Assembly: GCA_012522955.1 (NCBI GenBank)
Contig: JAAYJK010000047.1
Span: forward strand, 1-64,000
Origin: Syntrophomonadaceae bacterium
GTDB lineage: Bacteria; Bacillota; Syntrophomonadia; Syntrophomonadales; Syntrophomonadaceae
Reading direction: 5' to 3'
DNA: 64,000 nucleotides
Part shown: piece by piece, positions 26,807-35,606 of the stretch
Layout: every line of letters begins with the position of its first letter
Numbering within the stretch: position 1 is the first letter of the stretch
Notes under the pieces: generated by a model
What the model was told of the DNA's origin: nothing
The model's database searches: none
Seen by the model: only the letters and a program-made list of their open reading frames with translations
Made by a program: the position numbers and the translations under genes

Positions 26807-27592
26807 ATGAACAAGAGGGAAGAGTATGACTATGTTAACCGGCATTATCGCTCCTTACATGAGGGAACCAACCTCAAGTATTACAAGATAAGCATCCGAG
26901 AAAGTGACCTGGCTATCGGAGTAGATAAAGAGAGCTATACCGATAGCCTGGTATCCTGGTCTTATGAGATTCTTCTGGGTTTAAGAATGGATTTGGAAGA
27001 CTATATTAAAAGGCAGCCAGAATTTAAGACTTCGCTGGCTCCAATTTATCTATTAGCTGGAGCTCCAGAAATTGTTCGGCGTATGAATGGAGCCGCCTGG
27101 GCCGCCGGGGTAGGACCAATGGCTGCGGTGGCTGGTGCCATTGCTCAGGCGTTGGGGGAGCAACTGCTGACCCGATGTGGTCAAGTGGTAGTGGAAAACG
27201 GCGGTGATATATTTCTCAGTTCAGAGTCGGACCGGATCATTGCGGTCTTTGCTGGTCCCTCCAAATTTACCTACAAGATAGGGATTAAGATTAAAGCTGG
27301 GGAGACTCCCCTGGGAATCTGCACTTCTTCCGGCACTGTTGGTCCCAGCTTGAGTTGGGGTAGGGCTGATGCGGTAGTAATAACGGGTTTTCCCACCGCT
27401 CTCAGCGATGCAGTGGCTACAGCAGCAGCTAACCGGGTCAAGACTTCCGCTGATCTGATGAAAGCAATAGAAATGGCACAGAAGATCAGTGGGATTACTG
27501 GAATTTTGGCCATAAAAGAGGATACTATGGCAGCTTGGGGTAAAATAGAAGTAGTACCCATAAACAGGAGGAAATCGAATGAAAGTGGTTAA
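26807..27592 (+). CDS. UPF0280/COG2122 family protein, sulfide-assimilation associated
   Basis: 261 residues. The central part reads AGVGPMAAVAGAIAQALGE, GQVVVENGGDIFL and GICTSSGTVGPSLSWGRADAVV, the UPF0280/COG2122 pattern related to ApbE FAD:protein transferases. In Methanosarcina acetivorans a COG2122 protein is needed for growth at low sulfide with the homocysteine pair. Here it lies between that pair and cysK, which fits a sulfide-handling role. Reaction unknown. It overlaps cysK by 14 bases. Start ATG; the ribosome binding site (AGGGTTC) is weak. Confidence 0.85.
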   Translation: MNKREEYDYVNRHYRSLHEGTNLKYYKISIRESDLAIGVDKESYTDSLVSWSYEILLGLRMDLEDYIKRQPEFKTSLAPIYLLAGAPEIVRRMNGAAWAAGVGPMAAVAGAIAQALGEQLLTRCGQVVVENGGDIFLSSESDRIIAVFAGPSKFTYKIGIKIKAGETPLGICTSSGTVGPSLSWGRADAVVITGFPTALSDAVATAAANRVKTSADLMKAIEMAQKISGITGILAIKEDTMAAWGKIEVVPINRRKSNESG

Positions 27593-28496
27593 TAGTATTT
27601 TGGAGCTAATTGGAGAAACTCCAGTGATTAGACTGAGTTCTGCCCATAATACCGGTGCAGCCCAGGTATATTTGAAATTGGAGGGCTTTAATCCAGGTGG
27701 CAGCATTAAGGATCGTCCAGGTCTGTATATGATTGAGAAGGCGGAAGAGGAAGGCAAACTTAAGCCGGACTCAATTATTCTGGAAGCTACCAGTGGCAAT
27801 ACCGGTATTGGATTGGCCATGGCAGCATCTATAAAGTCTTATCCCCTGGTAATCGTAATGCCGGAAAACATGAGTGAGGAACGCAAGAAAATATTAAGGG
27901 CTTATGGAGCACAACTGGTACTGACTCCAGCTGAGGATGGAGTTCCGGGAGCAGTGAGAAAAGCCGAACAGCTGTCTCAGGAAGACAGTAGATACTTTCC
28001 TATCAAGCAATTTGAAAATCCGGCCAATGCTGAAAGCCATCAAGTATCAACGGCCCTGGAAATCTATCAACAGATGGAAGGGAAACTTGATGCTCTGGTT
28101 TGTGGGGTAGGAAGCGGGGGCACTATTAGCGGTATTGCTAAAACCCTGAAGGAGAAAATACCAAGAGTTCAGATAGTGGCGGTTGAACCGGCGGAATCAG
28201 CAGTTCTGAGTGGTGGCAGTGCCGGGCCTCATAAAATTCAAGGGATTGGGGCAGGATTTGTCCCTTTGGCGTTGAATTTAGAATTAATTGACAAAATTTT
28301 TCCCGTAGAGAGTGACCTGGCTATACAAACCTGTCGAGAACTGGCGGCCAAGGATGCAGTTCTGGTGGGAATATCTTCGGGAGCAGCTGTCTATGCTGCC
28401 TTACACGTGGCAAGGCGAATGGGTAAAGGGGCAAAAGTTCTAGCCATTGCAGCGGATGGGGCAGACAAATACATGTCAACCGAATTGTTTGAATAA
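27579..28496 (+). CDS. cysK: Cysteine synthase A (O-acetylserine sulfhydrylase)
   Basis: 305 residues; AGGAGGAAATCGA before ATG. The PLP lysine is in NPGGSIKDRPG (about residue 44), the substrate loop is TSGNTG (about 70), and the PLP phosphate loop GVGSGGTISG lies about residue 175. It makes cysteine from O-acetylserine and sulfide. It is in the S-box operon with two other sulfide users, so the cell seems to draw both cysteine and homocysteine directly from sulfide. A CysM-like specificity is possible but less likely. Confidence 0.95.
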   Translation: MKVVNSILELIGETPVIRLSSAHNTGAAQVYLKLEGFNPGGSIKDRPGLYMIEKAEEEGKLKPDSIILEATSGNTGIGLAMAASIKSYPLVIVMPENMSEERKKILRAYGAQLVLTPAEDGVPGAVRKAEQLSQEDSRYFPIKQFENPANAESHQVSTALEIYQQMEGKLDALVCGVGSGGTISGIAKTLKEKIPRVQIVAVEPAESAVLSGGSAGPHKIQGIGAGFVPLALNLELIDKIFPVESDLAIQTCRELAAKDAVLVGISSGAAVYAALHVARRMGKGAKVLAIAADGADKYMSTELFE

Positions 28497-28509
28497 GGGG
28501 GATTATGAG

Positions 28510-29262
28510 ATGAACGCTGAGGCTAAGGTCAATTATCTGGTTGACTGGCTCCGGCAGAAAGTAAGGGAAGCCGGCTTTTCTGGTGCAGTTCTTGGTTTAA
28601 GCGGAGGAGTAGATTCAGCGGTGGCAGCAGTTATTGTTCGTAAAGCTTTTGGCGATAACTGTATGGCCCTTATTTTACCTTGTGAGAGTCAGGTTTCAGA
28701 TTTGGTACACGGGCAAATGTTAGCTGAGGAATTGGGAATACCTCACCACATCGTGGATTTAGACAACGCCTACCAGCTGTTGGTAACCCAATTTGAATCT
28801 TATATACGGCTGGAGGGTGAAGCGGGCAGGATGCTCAGGGCTAATTTGAAACCTCGCTTGAGGATGATTGCTCTCTACTATTCAGCCCAGGCTCGCAACT
28901 ATCTGGTGGTTGGAACCAGTAACAAGAGCGAACTCTGTACCGGCTATTGTACCAAGCATGGGGACAGTGCTGTGGACCTTCAATTATTGGGAGATCTAAC
29001 TAAAACTGAAGTATACCAAATCGCCCGTTTTTTACAGATACCTCAGGTAATAATTGATAAAGCTCCATCGGGAGGACTGTGGGAGGGTCAGACCGATGAA
29101 GAGGAAATGGGGGTCACCTACCAGGAACTGGATCGTTACCTGGAGGGAGAGCGTACGGGCATTCAAAGCCTGGAGCGAATCGAAGCCATGATCAGGGCTA
29201 GTGAGCATAAGCGGAGGCTGCCGGTCATAGCCCGCATACCCAGGTCCAGCACCTTTGAATAA
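28510..29262 (+). CDS. nadE: NAD synthetase (ammonia-dependent, NAD+ synthase)
   Basis: 250 residues from the ATG at 28510 (GGGGGATTATGAG before it). P-loop pyrophosphatase motif LGLSGGVDSAV (about residue 27), and TSNKSELCTGYCTKHGD (about 140) for deamido-NAD binding; the C-terminal RIPRSSTFE is unusual but acceptable. No nitrilase domain, so ammonia is the direct donor. It follows cysK by 13 bp and may be cotranscribed, though it is not a sulfur gene. Confidence 0.95.
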   Translation: MNAEAKVNYLVDWLRQKVREAGFSGAVLGLSGGVDSAVAAVIVRKAFGDNCMALILPCESQVSDLVHGQMLAEELGIPHHIVDLDNAYQLLVTQFESYIRLEGEAGRMLRANLKPRLRMIALYYSAQARNYLVVGTSNKSELCTGYCTKHGDSAVDLQLLGDLTKTEVYQIARFLQIPQVIIDKAPSGGLWEGQTDEEEMGVTYQELDRYLEGERTGIQSLERIEAMIRASEHKRRLPVIARIPRSSTFE

Positions 29263-29283
29263 ACAGTAACGGAGGGATAGAGG

Positions 29284-29958
29284 TTGGAACCAAGGCAACG
29301 GAGAGTTATTATACGGATTTTTATTTTCCTCTTAGTCTTTGTATATATCGGTTATTTGGCTTATGCATTGCTTCCCCCCTTTGATTTCCGGGTTATTATG
29401 TTGTTCTTTGCCATTTTTCTTAGCTGGACCTTATTATCAGAAACCATGGTATACCAGGCTCCAGACGTATATGTTATTGAAGATGAAGACCATCATACTT
29501 TTTTATGGCTGCAATTATCCTTTTTCCTGGCCCTTTTATATTCATCCATAGATTTTGCCGGTTCTCATTATACACGCATGTATTTTATAGAACCCTGGGT
29601 CATTGTAAGTGGATTTATTTTGTTTTTAATATCCTGCCCCATAAGATGGCAAGGATTTAAGAGCATAGGAAAATTCTTCAACCATCGGGTAGCCTTATAT
29701 CAGGATCATCGCCTGGTTAAGAGCGGCATCTATAGCCGCATTCGCCACCCCATTTATTTAGGTAATTTGCTGAGCTTTCTAGCCATACCCCTTATTTTTA
29801 GTTCCTGGGGAGGACTATTGATAATTGTTTTTTTAACCATCCCCGCATTAATATATCGGATTAAGATTGAAGAAGCGTTTTTACTTAGGCATTTTGGAAA
29901 GGAATACAAAGAGTACATGGACCAAAGCAATGGAATCCTGCCAGGATTTATCAAATAA
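29284..29958 (+). CDS. Isoprenylcysteine carboxyl methyltransferase (ICMT)-like membrane protein
   Basis: 224 residues, about five or six hydrophobic helices. The C-terminal half carries VKSGIYSRIRHPIYLGNLL, the ICMT/PEMT signature of the AdoMet-binding membrane methyltransferases, and a KEYKEYM tail motif. Bacteria have no prenylated proteins of the eukaryotic kind, so the substrate is probably a lipid or small molecule. Start TTG at 29284 (GGAGGGATAGAGG upstream). Confidence 0.82.
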   Translation: MEPRQRRVIIRIFIFLLVFVYIGYLAYALLPPFDFRVIMLFFAIFLSWTLLSETMVYQAPDVYVIEDEDHHTFLWLQLSFFLALLYSSIDFAGSHYTRMYFIEPWVIVSGFILFLISCPIRWQGFKSIGKFFNHRVALYQDHRLVKSGIYSRIRHPIYLGNLLSFLAIPLIFSSWGGLLIIVFLTIPALIYRIKIEEAFLLRHFGKEYKEYMDQSNGILPGFIK

Positions 29959-29974
29959 CAGGGAGGCTGCAAAA

Positions 29975-30733
29975 ATGTCTGGACATTCTAAATGGTCGAC
30001 AATTAAACATAAGAAAGCCCGCTCCGATGAAAAAAAGGGAAAAGAGTTTACTAAAGTAGCCAAGGAAATTACTATTGCGGTAAAAACTGGAGGCGGGGGA
30101 GATCCGGAAGCCAATTCCAAACTAAAACTGGCTATCCAAAGAGCCAAGGCTATCAATATGCCTAATGATAATATTAGCCGGGCTGTAAAAAAGGGAACCG
30201 GAGAATTGGATAGTGAAATACTGGAAGAAATCATATATGAAGGATATGCTACAGCCGGAGTAGCGGTTATGTTGGAAATTGCCACCGATAATCGCAATCG
30301 CACTGCTCCCGATATCAGGCATCTTTTTTCCAAACACAATGGAAATATGGGGGAGACAGGCTGCGTTAGCTGGATGTTTAGACGGGTAGGCTATTTGAGC
30401 ATTAGCAAGGAAGAATTAAAAATGGATGAAGATGAGTTGATGATGCTGGTTCTGGAATCCGGTGCTGATGATTTTAAGGATGAAGAAGATAATTTTGAAG
30501 TAATAACCAGTCCCGACAACTTCATGGAAATCAAAGAAGCCTTGGAAGGGTCAGGTATTAGCTTTGAAGAGGCTGACCTGATTATGATGCCGGTGAATAC
30601 TGTGGATATCAATGATGTGGAAACTGCGGCTAAAATCATCAGGCTTATCGATTTATTTGAAGATCATGAAGACATACAGCGGGTTTATACCAATATGAAC
30701 ATACCCGATGAAATTTTGGAGCAACTGAGCTAG
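29975..30733 (+). CDS. yebC: YebC/PmpR family transcriptional or translation-related regulator
   Basis: 252 residues from the ATG at 29975 (AGGGAGGCT upstream), giving the classic MSGHSKWSTIKHKKARSDEKKGK start. The usual three-domain YebC layout is complete (NMPNDNISRAVKKGTGE; GNMGETGCVSWMF; ELIDLFEDHEDIQ-like end RLIDLFEDHEDIQRVYTN). Family members bind DNA as regulators or help ribosomes pass proline-rich stretches. It ends in a strong terminator. Confidence 0.96.
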   Translation: MSGHSKWSTIKHKKARSDEKKGKEFTKVAKEITIAVKTGGGGDPEANSKLKLAIQRAKAINMPNDNISRAVKKGTGELDSEILEEIIYEGYATAGVAVMLEIATDNRNRTAPDIRHLFSKHNGNMGETGCVSWMFRRVGYLSISKEELKMDEDELMMLVLESGADDFKDEEDNFEVITSPDNFMEIKEALEGSGISFEEADLIMMPVNTVDINDVETAAKIIRLIDLFEDHEDIQRVYTNMNIPDEILEQLS

Positions 30734-30759
30734 AAAAATTAAACCATATCTATTCAGAA

Positions 30760-30802
30760 CCCTGCGTGAAGCAAAGCTTAAGCCACGCAGGGCTTATTTT
30801 TT
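30760..30802 (+). terminator. Rho-independent terminator after yebC
   Basis: CCCTGCGTG and CACGCAGGG, nine base pairs, 15-base loop, then CTTATTTTTT. Confidence 0.88.
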
Positions 30803-30896
30803 AGCTCATCATTGACGTTCCCTGCATCAACCAGTTGTGCTAGTTTTCCGCAGGAGAGTCAAGCTCGGATTTTGATAAAACCACAATAAAAATTCA

Positions 30897-30925
30897 TTGC
30901 CAGTGGATCAGAATGATGGTATAAT
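30897..30925 (+). promoter_or_regulatory. Sigma-A promoter of the threonine operon
   Basis: TTGCCA, 17-bp spacer, perfect TATAAT; the start would lie near 30932, some 43 bases before the first gene. No attenuator or T-box is visible between them. Confidence 0.75.
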
Positions 30926-30974
30926 GTCCGAGTGTGAAAGAACAAAATCCGCCAGGAACGGACGGAGGTATCTT

Positions 30975-31421
30975 ATGCCGGGACCGGACAAGAAATTTTA
31001 CATGGTTAGGGAAGATATTCTGCCCGAGTCTATTCTGAAGACGGCAGAAGCCAAGGAGAAGCTGGCCCGAGGAGACGCCCTGAATATTCAGCAAGCAGTT
31101 GATGGGGTAGGCATTGCCAGAAGTACCTTTTATAAATATAAAGATGGTGTTTTTGCCCTGTTTAATGCGGAGAATTTTGAAATCGTTAATATTTCCCTAC
31201 TATTAAAGCATATGCCAGGTATATTATCGGCCGTATTAAACCATATTGCCAAGCTGAACGGCAACATTCTAACCATTAACCAGAACCTGCCCATGCATGG
31301 AGTTGCTTATTTAACCATCTCTATAAGTGTTCAAGAAATGACCGTGTCGGTGGATAAGCTTTTGGCTAATCTGGCAGAACTCGATGGGGTACTTGAAGTG
31401 GAAGTAGTTGGAAAGAGCTAA
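30975..31421 (+). CDS. pheB: UPF0735 ACT-domain protein (PheB-like)
   Basis: 148 residues from the ATG at 30975, preceded by GGACGGAGG. An N-terminal helix-turn-helix-like part (NIQQAVDGVGIARSTFYKYKDG) is followed by an ACT domain (HMPGILSAVLNHIAKLNGNILTI). ACT domains sense amino acids. UPF0735 proteins usually sit at the head of thr or phe operons and are called PheB, but their function is not proven. Here it is the first gene of a hom-thrB-lysC operon, so a role as an amino-acid-sensing regulator is likely. Confidence 0.88.
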   Translation: MPGPDKKFYMVREDILPESILKTAEAKEKLARGDALNIQQAVDGVGIARSTFYKYKDGVFALFNAENFEIVNISLLLKHMPGILSAVLNHIAKLNGNILTINQNLPMHGVAYLTISISVQEMTVSVDKLLANLAELDGVLEVEVVGKS

Positions 31422-31437
31422 TGCAGGAGGAGATACT

Positions 31438-32730
31438 ATGATCAATGTTGGGTTACTGGGCTGTGGGACTGTAGGTTCAGGAGTAGTTGAACTACTGGAT
31501 AAGAACCTGGGGATCATATCCAGGCGGACCGGAGATGTAATTGAACTAAAAAGGGTCGTGGACCAGGACCTGGATAAATGCCGTGCCTTGGGAATAAAAG
31601 AATCCAAACTAAGCAGAAATTTTGATGATATATTGTATGATGATGAAATAGATATTGTAGTTGAATTGATAGGTGGAATTGAACCGGCCTTGACTTTTAT
31701 TATGAAGGCCATGGAGCATGGCAAGCATGTTGTAACTGCCAATAAGGATTTGATTGCCGAAAAAGGGAAAGAGCTGTTTGATATGGCCCAAACCCATAAG
31801 GTGGACTTCTATTTTGAAGCTAGCGTAGCAGGGGGTATACCCATTATCTATCCTCTCAAGCAGTCTCTGGCTGGCAACCAGATTCAGGAAGTAATAGGGA
31901 TACTAAATGGTACTACCAACTATATTCTAAGCAAAATGAGTGAAGAAGGTCGTGCTTTTGCAGATGTATTAAGAGAAGCCCAGGAACTGGGGTATGCAGA
32001 AGCTGATCCTACTGCTGATATAGAGGGATTGGATGCGGGCAGGAAAATAGCTATCCTGGCCTCAATAGCTTTTAACAGCCGAGTGACGGTAGATGATGTC
32101 TATGTGGAAGGTATCAGCAAAATAACCCTCAATGATATTAAATTTGCCCGGGAACTAGGTTATGTAATAAAACTGCTGGCAGTTGCTAAACAGGGAGAGG
32201 ATGGATCCATCCAGGCCCGGGTTCATCCGGCCTTTTTACCCCGTAAACATCCCCTGGCGGCAGTCAATGATGTCTATAATGCGGTATTCGTTCGCGGAGA
32301 CGCAGTTGGGGAAATAATGCATTACGGACAGGGAGCCGGCAAACTGCCCACCGCCAGTTCGGTGCTGGGAGATATTATAGATATTGGTAGAAATATACTA
32401 TATAAAGCTAATGGCCGTATCAGCTGTACCTGTTATGAGGATAAAAAAATACTGGATGTGAGTCAGTTAAGAGCACAGTTCTATATCAGGATGACGGTTA
32501 AAGATCAGCCCGGAGTCCTAGCCGGGATCGCCGGTGTCTTTGGCAGCAATAATGTCAGCCTGGCCACTGTATTGCAGACCACCTATGGAGGTGAGATGGC
32601 AGAATTGATTTTAATCACCCACCAGGTAGAAGAGCGGGATCTAAATGATTCACTGGTGGTATTAAGGGGTATGCCTTTAGTTGGAAACATAGATAATGTT
32701 ATCCGCCTGGAGGGTATGGATAAAATATAA
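31438..32730 (+). CDS. hom: Homoserine dehydrogenase
   Basis: 430 residues; ATG at 31438 with AGGAGGAGATACT. NAD(P)-binding GLLGCGTVGSGV at the start, catalytic strings NGTTNYILSKMSEEG (about 160) and a C-terminal ACT domain (DQPGVLAGIAGVFGSNNVS, about 355) for threonine feedback. It reduces aspartate semialdehyde to homoserine. Operon with lysC and thrB. Confidence 0.96.
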   Translation: MINVGLLGCGTVGSGVVELLDKNLGIISRRTGDVIELKRVVDQDLDKCRALGIKESKLSRNFDDILYDDEIDIVVELIGGIEPALTFIMKAMEHGKHVVTANKDLIAEKGKELFDMAQTHKVDFYFEASVAGGIPIIYPLKQSLAGNQIQEVIGILNGTTNYILSKMSEEGRAFADVLREAQELGYAEADPTADIEGLDAGRKIAILASIAFNSRVTVDDVYVEGISKITLNDIKFARELGYVIKLLAVAKQGEDGSIQARVHPAFLPRKHPLAAVNDVYNAVFVRGDAVGEIMHYGQGAGKLPTASSVLGDIIDIGRNILYKANGRISCTCYEDKKILDVSQLRAQFYIRMTVKDQPGVLAGIAGVFGSNNVSLATVLQTTYGGEMAELILITHQVEERDLNDSLVVLRGMPLVGNIDNVIRLEGMDKI

Positions 32731-32747
32731 GCATTTGTGGAGGCAAG

Positions 32748-33647
32748 ATGGTTAAAGCAAGAGCACCAGCTACAACGGCTAACCTAGGACCGGGATTTGA
32801 CACCCTGGGTATGGCCTTGAATCTGTACCTACAGGTAGAAGTTGAATTGTTGGGCAGTGGCATAGAAATCGTATTTAGTGGGGTGCGGGATAGATCTATA
32901 ATGGAAAGCCCCCAGGAAAATTTGATTTATAAAGCCATGAATTTTGTGTTTAAACAGGCCCTTTATCGACCTACGGGTTTATATATAGAAATTGATAATG
33001 ATATTCCTATTGGTAAGGGGCTGGGCAGCAGTGCAGCGGCCATAGTGGCAGGCATGTTTACTGCCAATCGTTTAATCGGAGACTGTTTTTCGCCGGAGGA
33101 ATTGTTGCGCTGGGCCGTAACTATGGAAGGACATGCCGATAATATAGTGCCCTGCACTACCGGAGGACTGACGGTAGCCATGGTTTGCCAAGGAGAAGTA
33201 TTTTATCAACAGGTCAAACCCGGTAAAGAACTGCAAGTAGTAGTAGCAGTTCCTGAATTTATACTATCTACCGAGCGCTCTCGTTCGGTACTGCCGGCTC
33301 AAATTGCCTTGCCGGCGGTAATATCAAATTTGCAGCAAGCCTGTTTTCTATTGGCTAGCCTACAAAATGGGGATTTTACCCATATAAACAAAGCCATGCA
33401 GGATATGATTTATCAGCCTTTACGTAAGCAGTTTATTCCAGGTTTTCAGCAGGTTTTACAGTCGGCCCTGGAAGCAGGAGCTCTAGGGGCCGCCCTAAGT
33501 GGAGCTGGTCCCTCCATAATGGCTTTCACCACTTCCGGGCAGGAAACAGTGGTAGGCCAGGCTATGGAAGAAGCCTTTGATGGGGCAGGAGTAAAGGTCC
33601 AGGTCTTATATCTTAAGCCAGACATGCAGGGCGTGCATTATTATTAA
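32748..33647 (+). CDS. thrB: Homoserine kinase (GHMP family)
   Basis: 299 residues. GHMP ATP loop PIGKGLGSSAAAIVAG (about residue 85), N-terminal ATTANLGPGFDTLGMAL typical of ThrB. It phosphorylates homoserine for threonine synthesis; thrC is not in the window. Start ATG, GTGGAGGCAAG upstream. Confidence 0.95.
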   Translation: MVKARAPATTANLGPGFDTLGMALNLYLQVEVELLGSGIEIVFSGVRDRSIMESPQENLIYKAMNFVFKQALYRPTGLYIEIDNDIPIGKGLGSSAAAIVAGMFTANRLIGDCFSPEELLRWAVTMEGHADNIVPCTTGGLTVAMVCQGEVFYQQVKPGKELQVVVAVPEFILSTERSRSVLPAQIALPAVISNLQQACFLLASLQNGDFTHINKAMQDMIYQPLRKQFIPGFQQVLQSALEAGALGAALSGAGPSIMAFTTSGQETVVGQAMEEAFDGAGVKVQVLYLKPDMQGVHYY

Positions 33648-33682
33648 GCGGATGATGTGAAATTATCCAGGGAGTGAGTAGT

Positions 33683-34903
33683 TTGTCATTAGTAGTAGCA
33701 AAATTTGGAGGAAGTTCAGTAGCCTCAATAGAAAAAATCAAGGATATTGCCTGCCGGGTACGGGAAATGAAAATGGAAGGACAGCAGGTGGTGATAGTAG
33801 TATCAGCAATGGGAGATACCACAGATGACCTTATTCAACTGGCCGGGGCTACTGGGGAGGATCTTAATTGTCGAGAAATGGATATGCTGCTGGCTACGGG
33901 AGAACAGCAGTCTGCAGCCCTCTTGGCTTTAACCCTTAACAGTATGGGATGTCCGGCTATATCTCTGACCGGATGGCAGGCAGGCATTAAAAGTGATTCA
34001 ACTCATAATAAAGCCAAAATCAATGGAATTGAGAACTGTCGTATCAAAAAGGAGATTGAGGCCGGTAATATAGTAGTCATTGCTGGTTTTCAGGGTATAT
34101 CTCCCCAGGGAGATATTACTACCCTGGGACGGGGAGGGTCTGATACCACTGCAGTAGCTTTAGCAGCCAGTCTAAAAGCTGACCGCTGTCTGATATTTAC
34201 CGATGTGGATGGAGTATATACAGCAGATCCTCGTATCGTGTCTGAAGCCCGTAAGCTGAACCGGATTTCTTACGATGAGATGCTGGAACTGGCTGTACTG
34301 GGAGCGGTAGTAATGCAGCCCCGGGCTGTGGAAGTAGCTCTCATTTACCAGGTAGATGTGGAAGTTAGGTGCAGCTTCAATAATCATCCGGGAACGATAA
34401 TTACCAAGGAGGATATGATGGAAAAAGAAGTAATGGTCAGTGGAATTGCTCACGATGTAAATTGCGCCCGCTTTGCCATATTTGATGTACCTGATCAGCC
34501 AGGGATTGCCAAGACTTTGTTTAAGGCTCTGGCAGTAGAGGGGATAAATGTTGACATGGTAATACAGGCTGCTATGCGCAACGGCCGCAATGATATTGCC
34601 TTTACCATAGGAAGAGATGACCTGGAGAAGGCAGTGCAAGTGATAGGAAAACTGGTGGAAGAAATTGGGGCTTCTGGAATGACTTATGGAGATGATGTAG
34701 CCAAGGTATCTATTGTAGGAGCCGGCATGCAGACTAACCCAGGAGTAGCTGCAGATATGTTTGAGGCTCTGGCCGATGAGGATATAAATATTCATATGAT
34801 CAGTACTTCCGAAATCAAGGTATCCTGTCTGATTGACAAGGAGTGCATCGAAACAGCGGTAAGAGCTCTGCACAGGAAGTTTGATTTGGATAAGGTTGAT
34901 TAG
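33683..34903 (+). CDS. lysC: Aspartate kinase
   Basis: 406 residues. Starting at the TTG at 33683 gives MSLVVAKFGGSSVAS, exactly the usual opening; AGGGAGTG lies upstream. Catalytic domain to about residue 250 (GRGGSDTTAVALAASL), then two ACT domains for Lys/Thr feedback (ARFAIFDVPDQPGIAK and MSKVSIVG-like VAKVSIVGAGM). It opens the aspartate family pathway. Because aspartate semialdehyde feeds both this threonine branch and the homocysteine enzyme at 25132, the two operons compete for one intermediate. Confidence 0.96.
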   Translation: MSLVVAKFGGSSVASIEKIKDIACRVREMKMEGQQVVIVVSAMGDTTDDLIQLAGATGEDLNCREMDMLLATGEQQSAALLALTLNSMGCPAISLTGWQAGIKSDSTHNKAKINGIENCRIKKEIEAGNIVVIAGFQGISPQGDITTLGRGGSDTTAVALAASLKADRCLIFTDVDGVYTADPRIVSEARKLNRISYDEMLELAVLGAVVMQPRAVEVALIYQVDVEVRCSFNNHPGTIITKEDMMEKEVMVSGIAHDVNCARFAIFDVPDQPGIAKTLFKALAVEGINVDMVIQAAMRNGRNDIAFTIGRDDLEKAVQVIGKLVEEIGASGMTYGDDVAKVSIVGAGMQTNPGVAADMFEALADEDINIHMISTSEIKVSCLIDKECIETAVRALHRKFDLDKVD

Positions 34904-34923
34904 CCAAGAATTCATGACAAACC

Positions 34924-34952
34924 TTGACGAATAAGCTTATGTGTTATAAAAT
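34924..34952 (+). promoter_or_regulatory. Promoter of tRNA-Pro
   Basis: TTGACG, 17 bp, TAAAAT, immediately upstream of the tRNA; transcription would begin near 34959. Confidence 0.65.
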
Positions 34953-34963
34953 ATTCTTTGCGT

Positions 34964-35041
34964 CGGGGTGTAGCTCAGTTTGGTATGAGCGCTACGTTGG
35001 GGACGTAGAGGCCGCTGGTTCAAATCCAGTCACTCCGACCA
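34964..35041 (+). tRNA. tRNA-Pro (anticodon GGG), CCA encoded
   Basis: Acceptor CGGGGTG pairs with CACTCCG (one G-U), D arm GCTCAG..., anticodon stem CTACG/CGTAG around loop TTGGGGA, so the anticodon is GGG (Pro, CCC/CCU). T arm CTGGTTCAAATCCAG, then A-CCA. A terminator follows at 35063. Confidence 0.96.
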
Positions 35042-35062
35042 TTTGATAATGTATTATTGGGA

Positions 35063-35086
35063 AGCCCAGCTTTGCTGGGCTTTTTG
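35063..35086 (+). terminator. Terminator of tRNA-Pro
   Basis: AGCCCAGC TTT GCTGGGCT followed by TTTT. Confidence 0.88.
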
Positions 35087-35209
35087 GCTTTTATAGTGAA
35101 TTGCTGTTTGGCTTATGGACATTACTTCTGTCCTCTTTGAGATCTCGTTTGCATTGTGTTAATTGTCAGAATATTCAATAAGGTGACAAGCTGGTGAGTG
35201 GCACGAAGA

Positions 35210-35401
35210 TTATAAAGTGATAAAGTTCACTTTGTTTTCCATTTTGAGATATTTGGCTTTGGATCTGTTCAAATTCTTAAGTTCTTTACCATCGCCTTGG
35301 TAGCGTTTGATCCGTCTTTGCACAGCCGCCTCAGTACCATAGAAGTACCGTATCTTCTTCCCAAAATCACTTAAGTACTCAAATTGCCAGTATTGCCTCA
35401 T
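35210..35401 (-). CDS. Small basic hypothetical protein (63 aa)
   Basis: Start ATG with GAGAGGA about ten bases upstream, on the minus strand and divergent from the regulator at 35607. Rich in Lys, Arg, Tyr and Asn; no membrane helix, no recognised motif. It shares the divergent control region holding the 18-bp direct repeats, so it may be controlled by that regulator. Real gene is plausible but not certain. Confidence 0.5.
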   Translation of the reverse strand: MRQYWQFEYLSDFGKKIRYFYGTEAAVQRRIKRYQGDGKELKNLNRSKAKYLKMENKVNFITL

Positions 35402-35461
35402 TCTACACCATCCTCTCTTAAAAGGATCCTTTTCCCAAAGCTCCCCTCAAACGAAACAATG

Positions 35462-35521
35462 CTATTTGTTACTAAATGAAATATAATATTATCTCAATAT
35501 GTACTATTTGATACTAAATGA
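35462..35521 (+). promoter_or_regulatory. Paired 18-bp direct repeats, likely operators
   Basis: CTATTTGTTACTAAATGA (35462-35479) and CTATTTGATACTAAATGA (35504-35521) agree at 17 of 18 bases and are 42 bp apart, four helical turns. The second abuts the -35 position of a promoter whose -10 is TATAAT at 35547-35552. They lie in a divergent intergenic region beside a HTH regulator gene. Confidence 0.6.
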
Positions 35522-35606
35522 TACTTAAGCTAATTTTACAAAATGTTATAATAATTAACAAGTGTTTTTAAAACAACTGCCCATTATATTGGTAGGAAGT
35601 GATAAG

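Noticed and set aside
34172-34915. A 247-codon minus-strand frame across lysC
   Set aside because: lysC is a clear aspartate kinase on the plus strand. The other frame is Ser, His and Tyr-rich with no motif.
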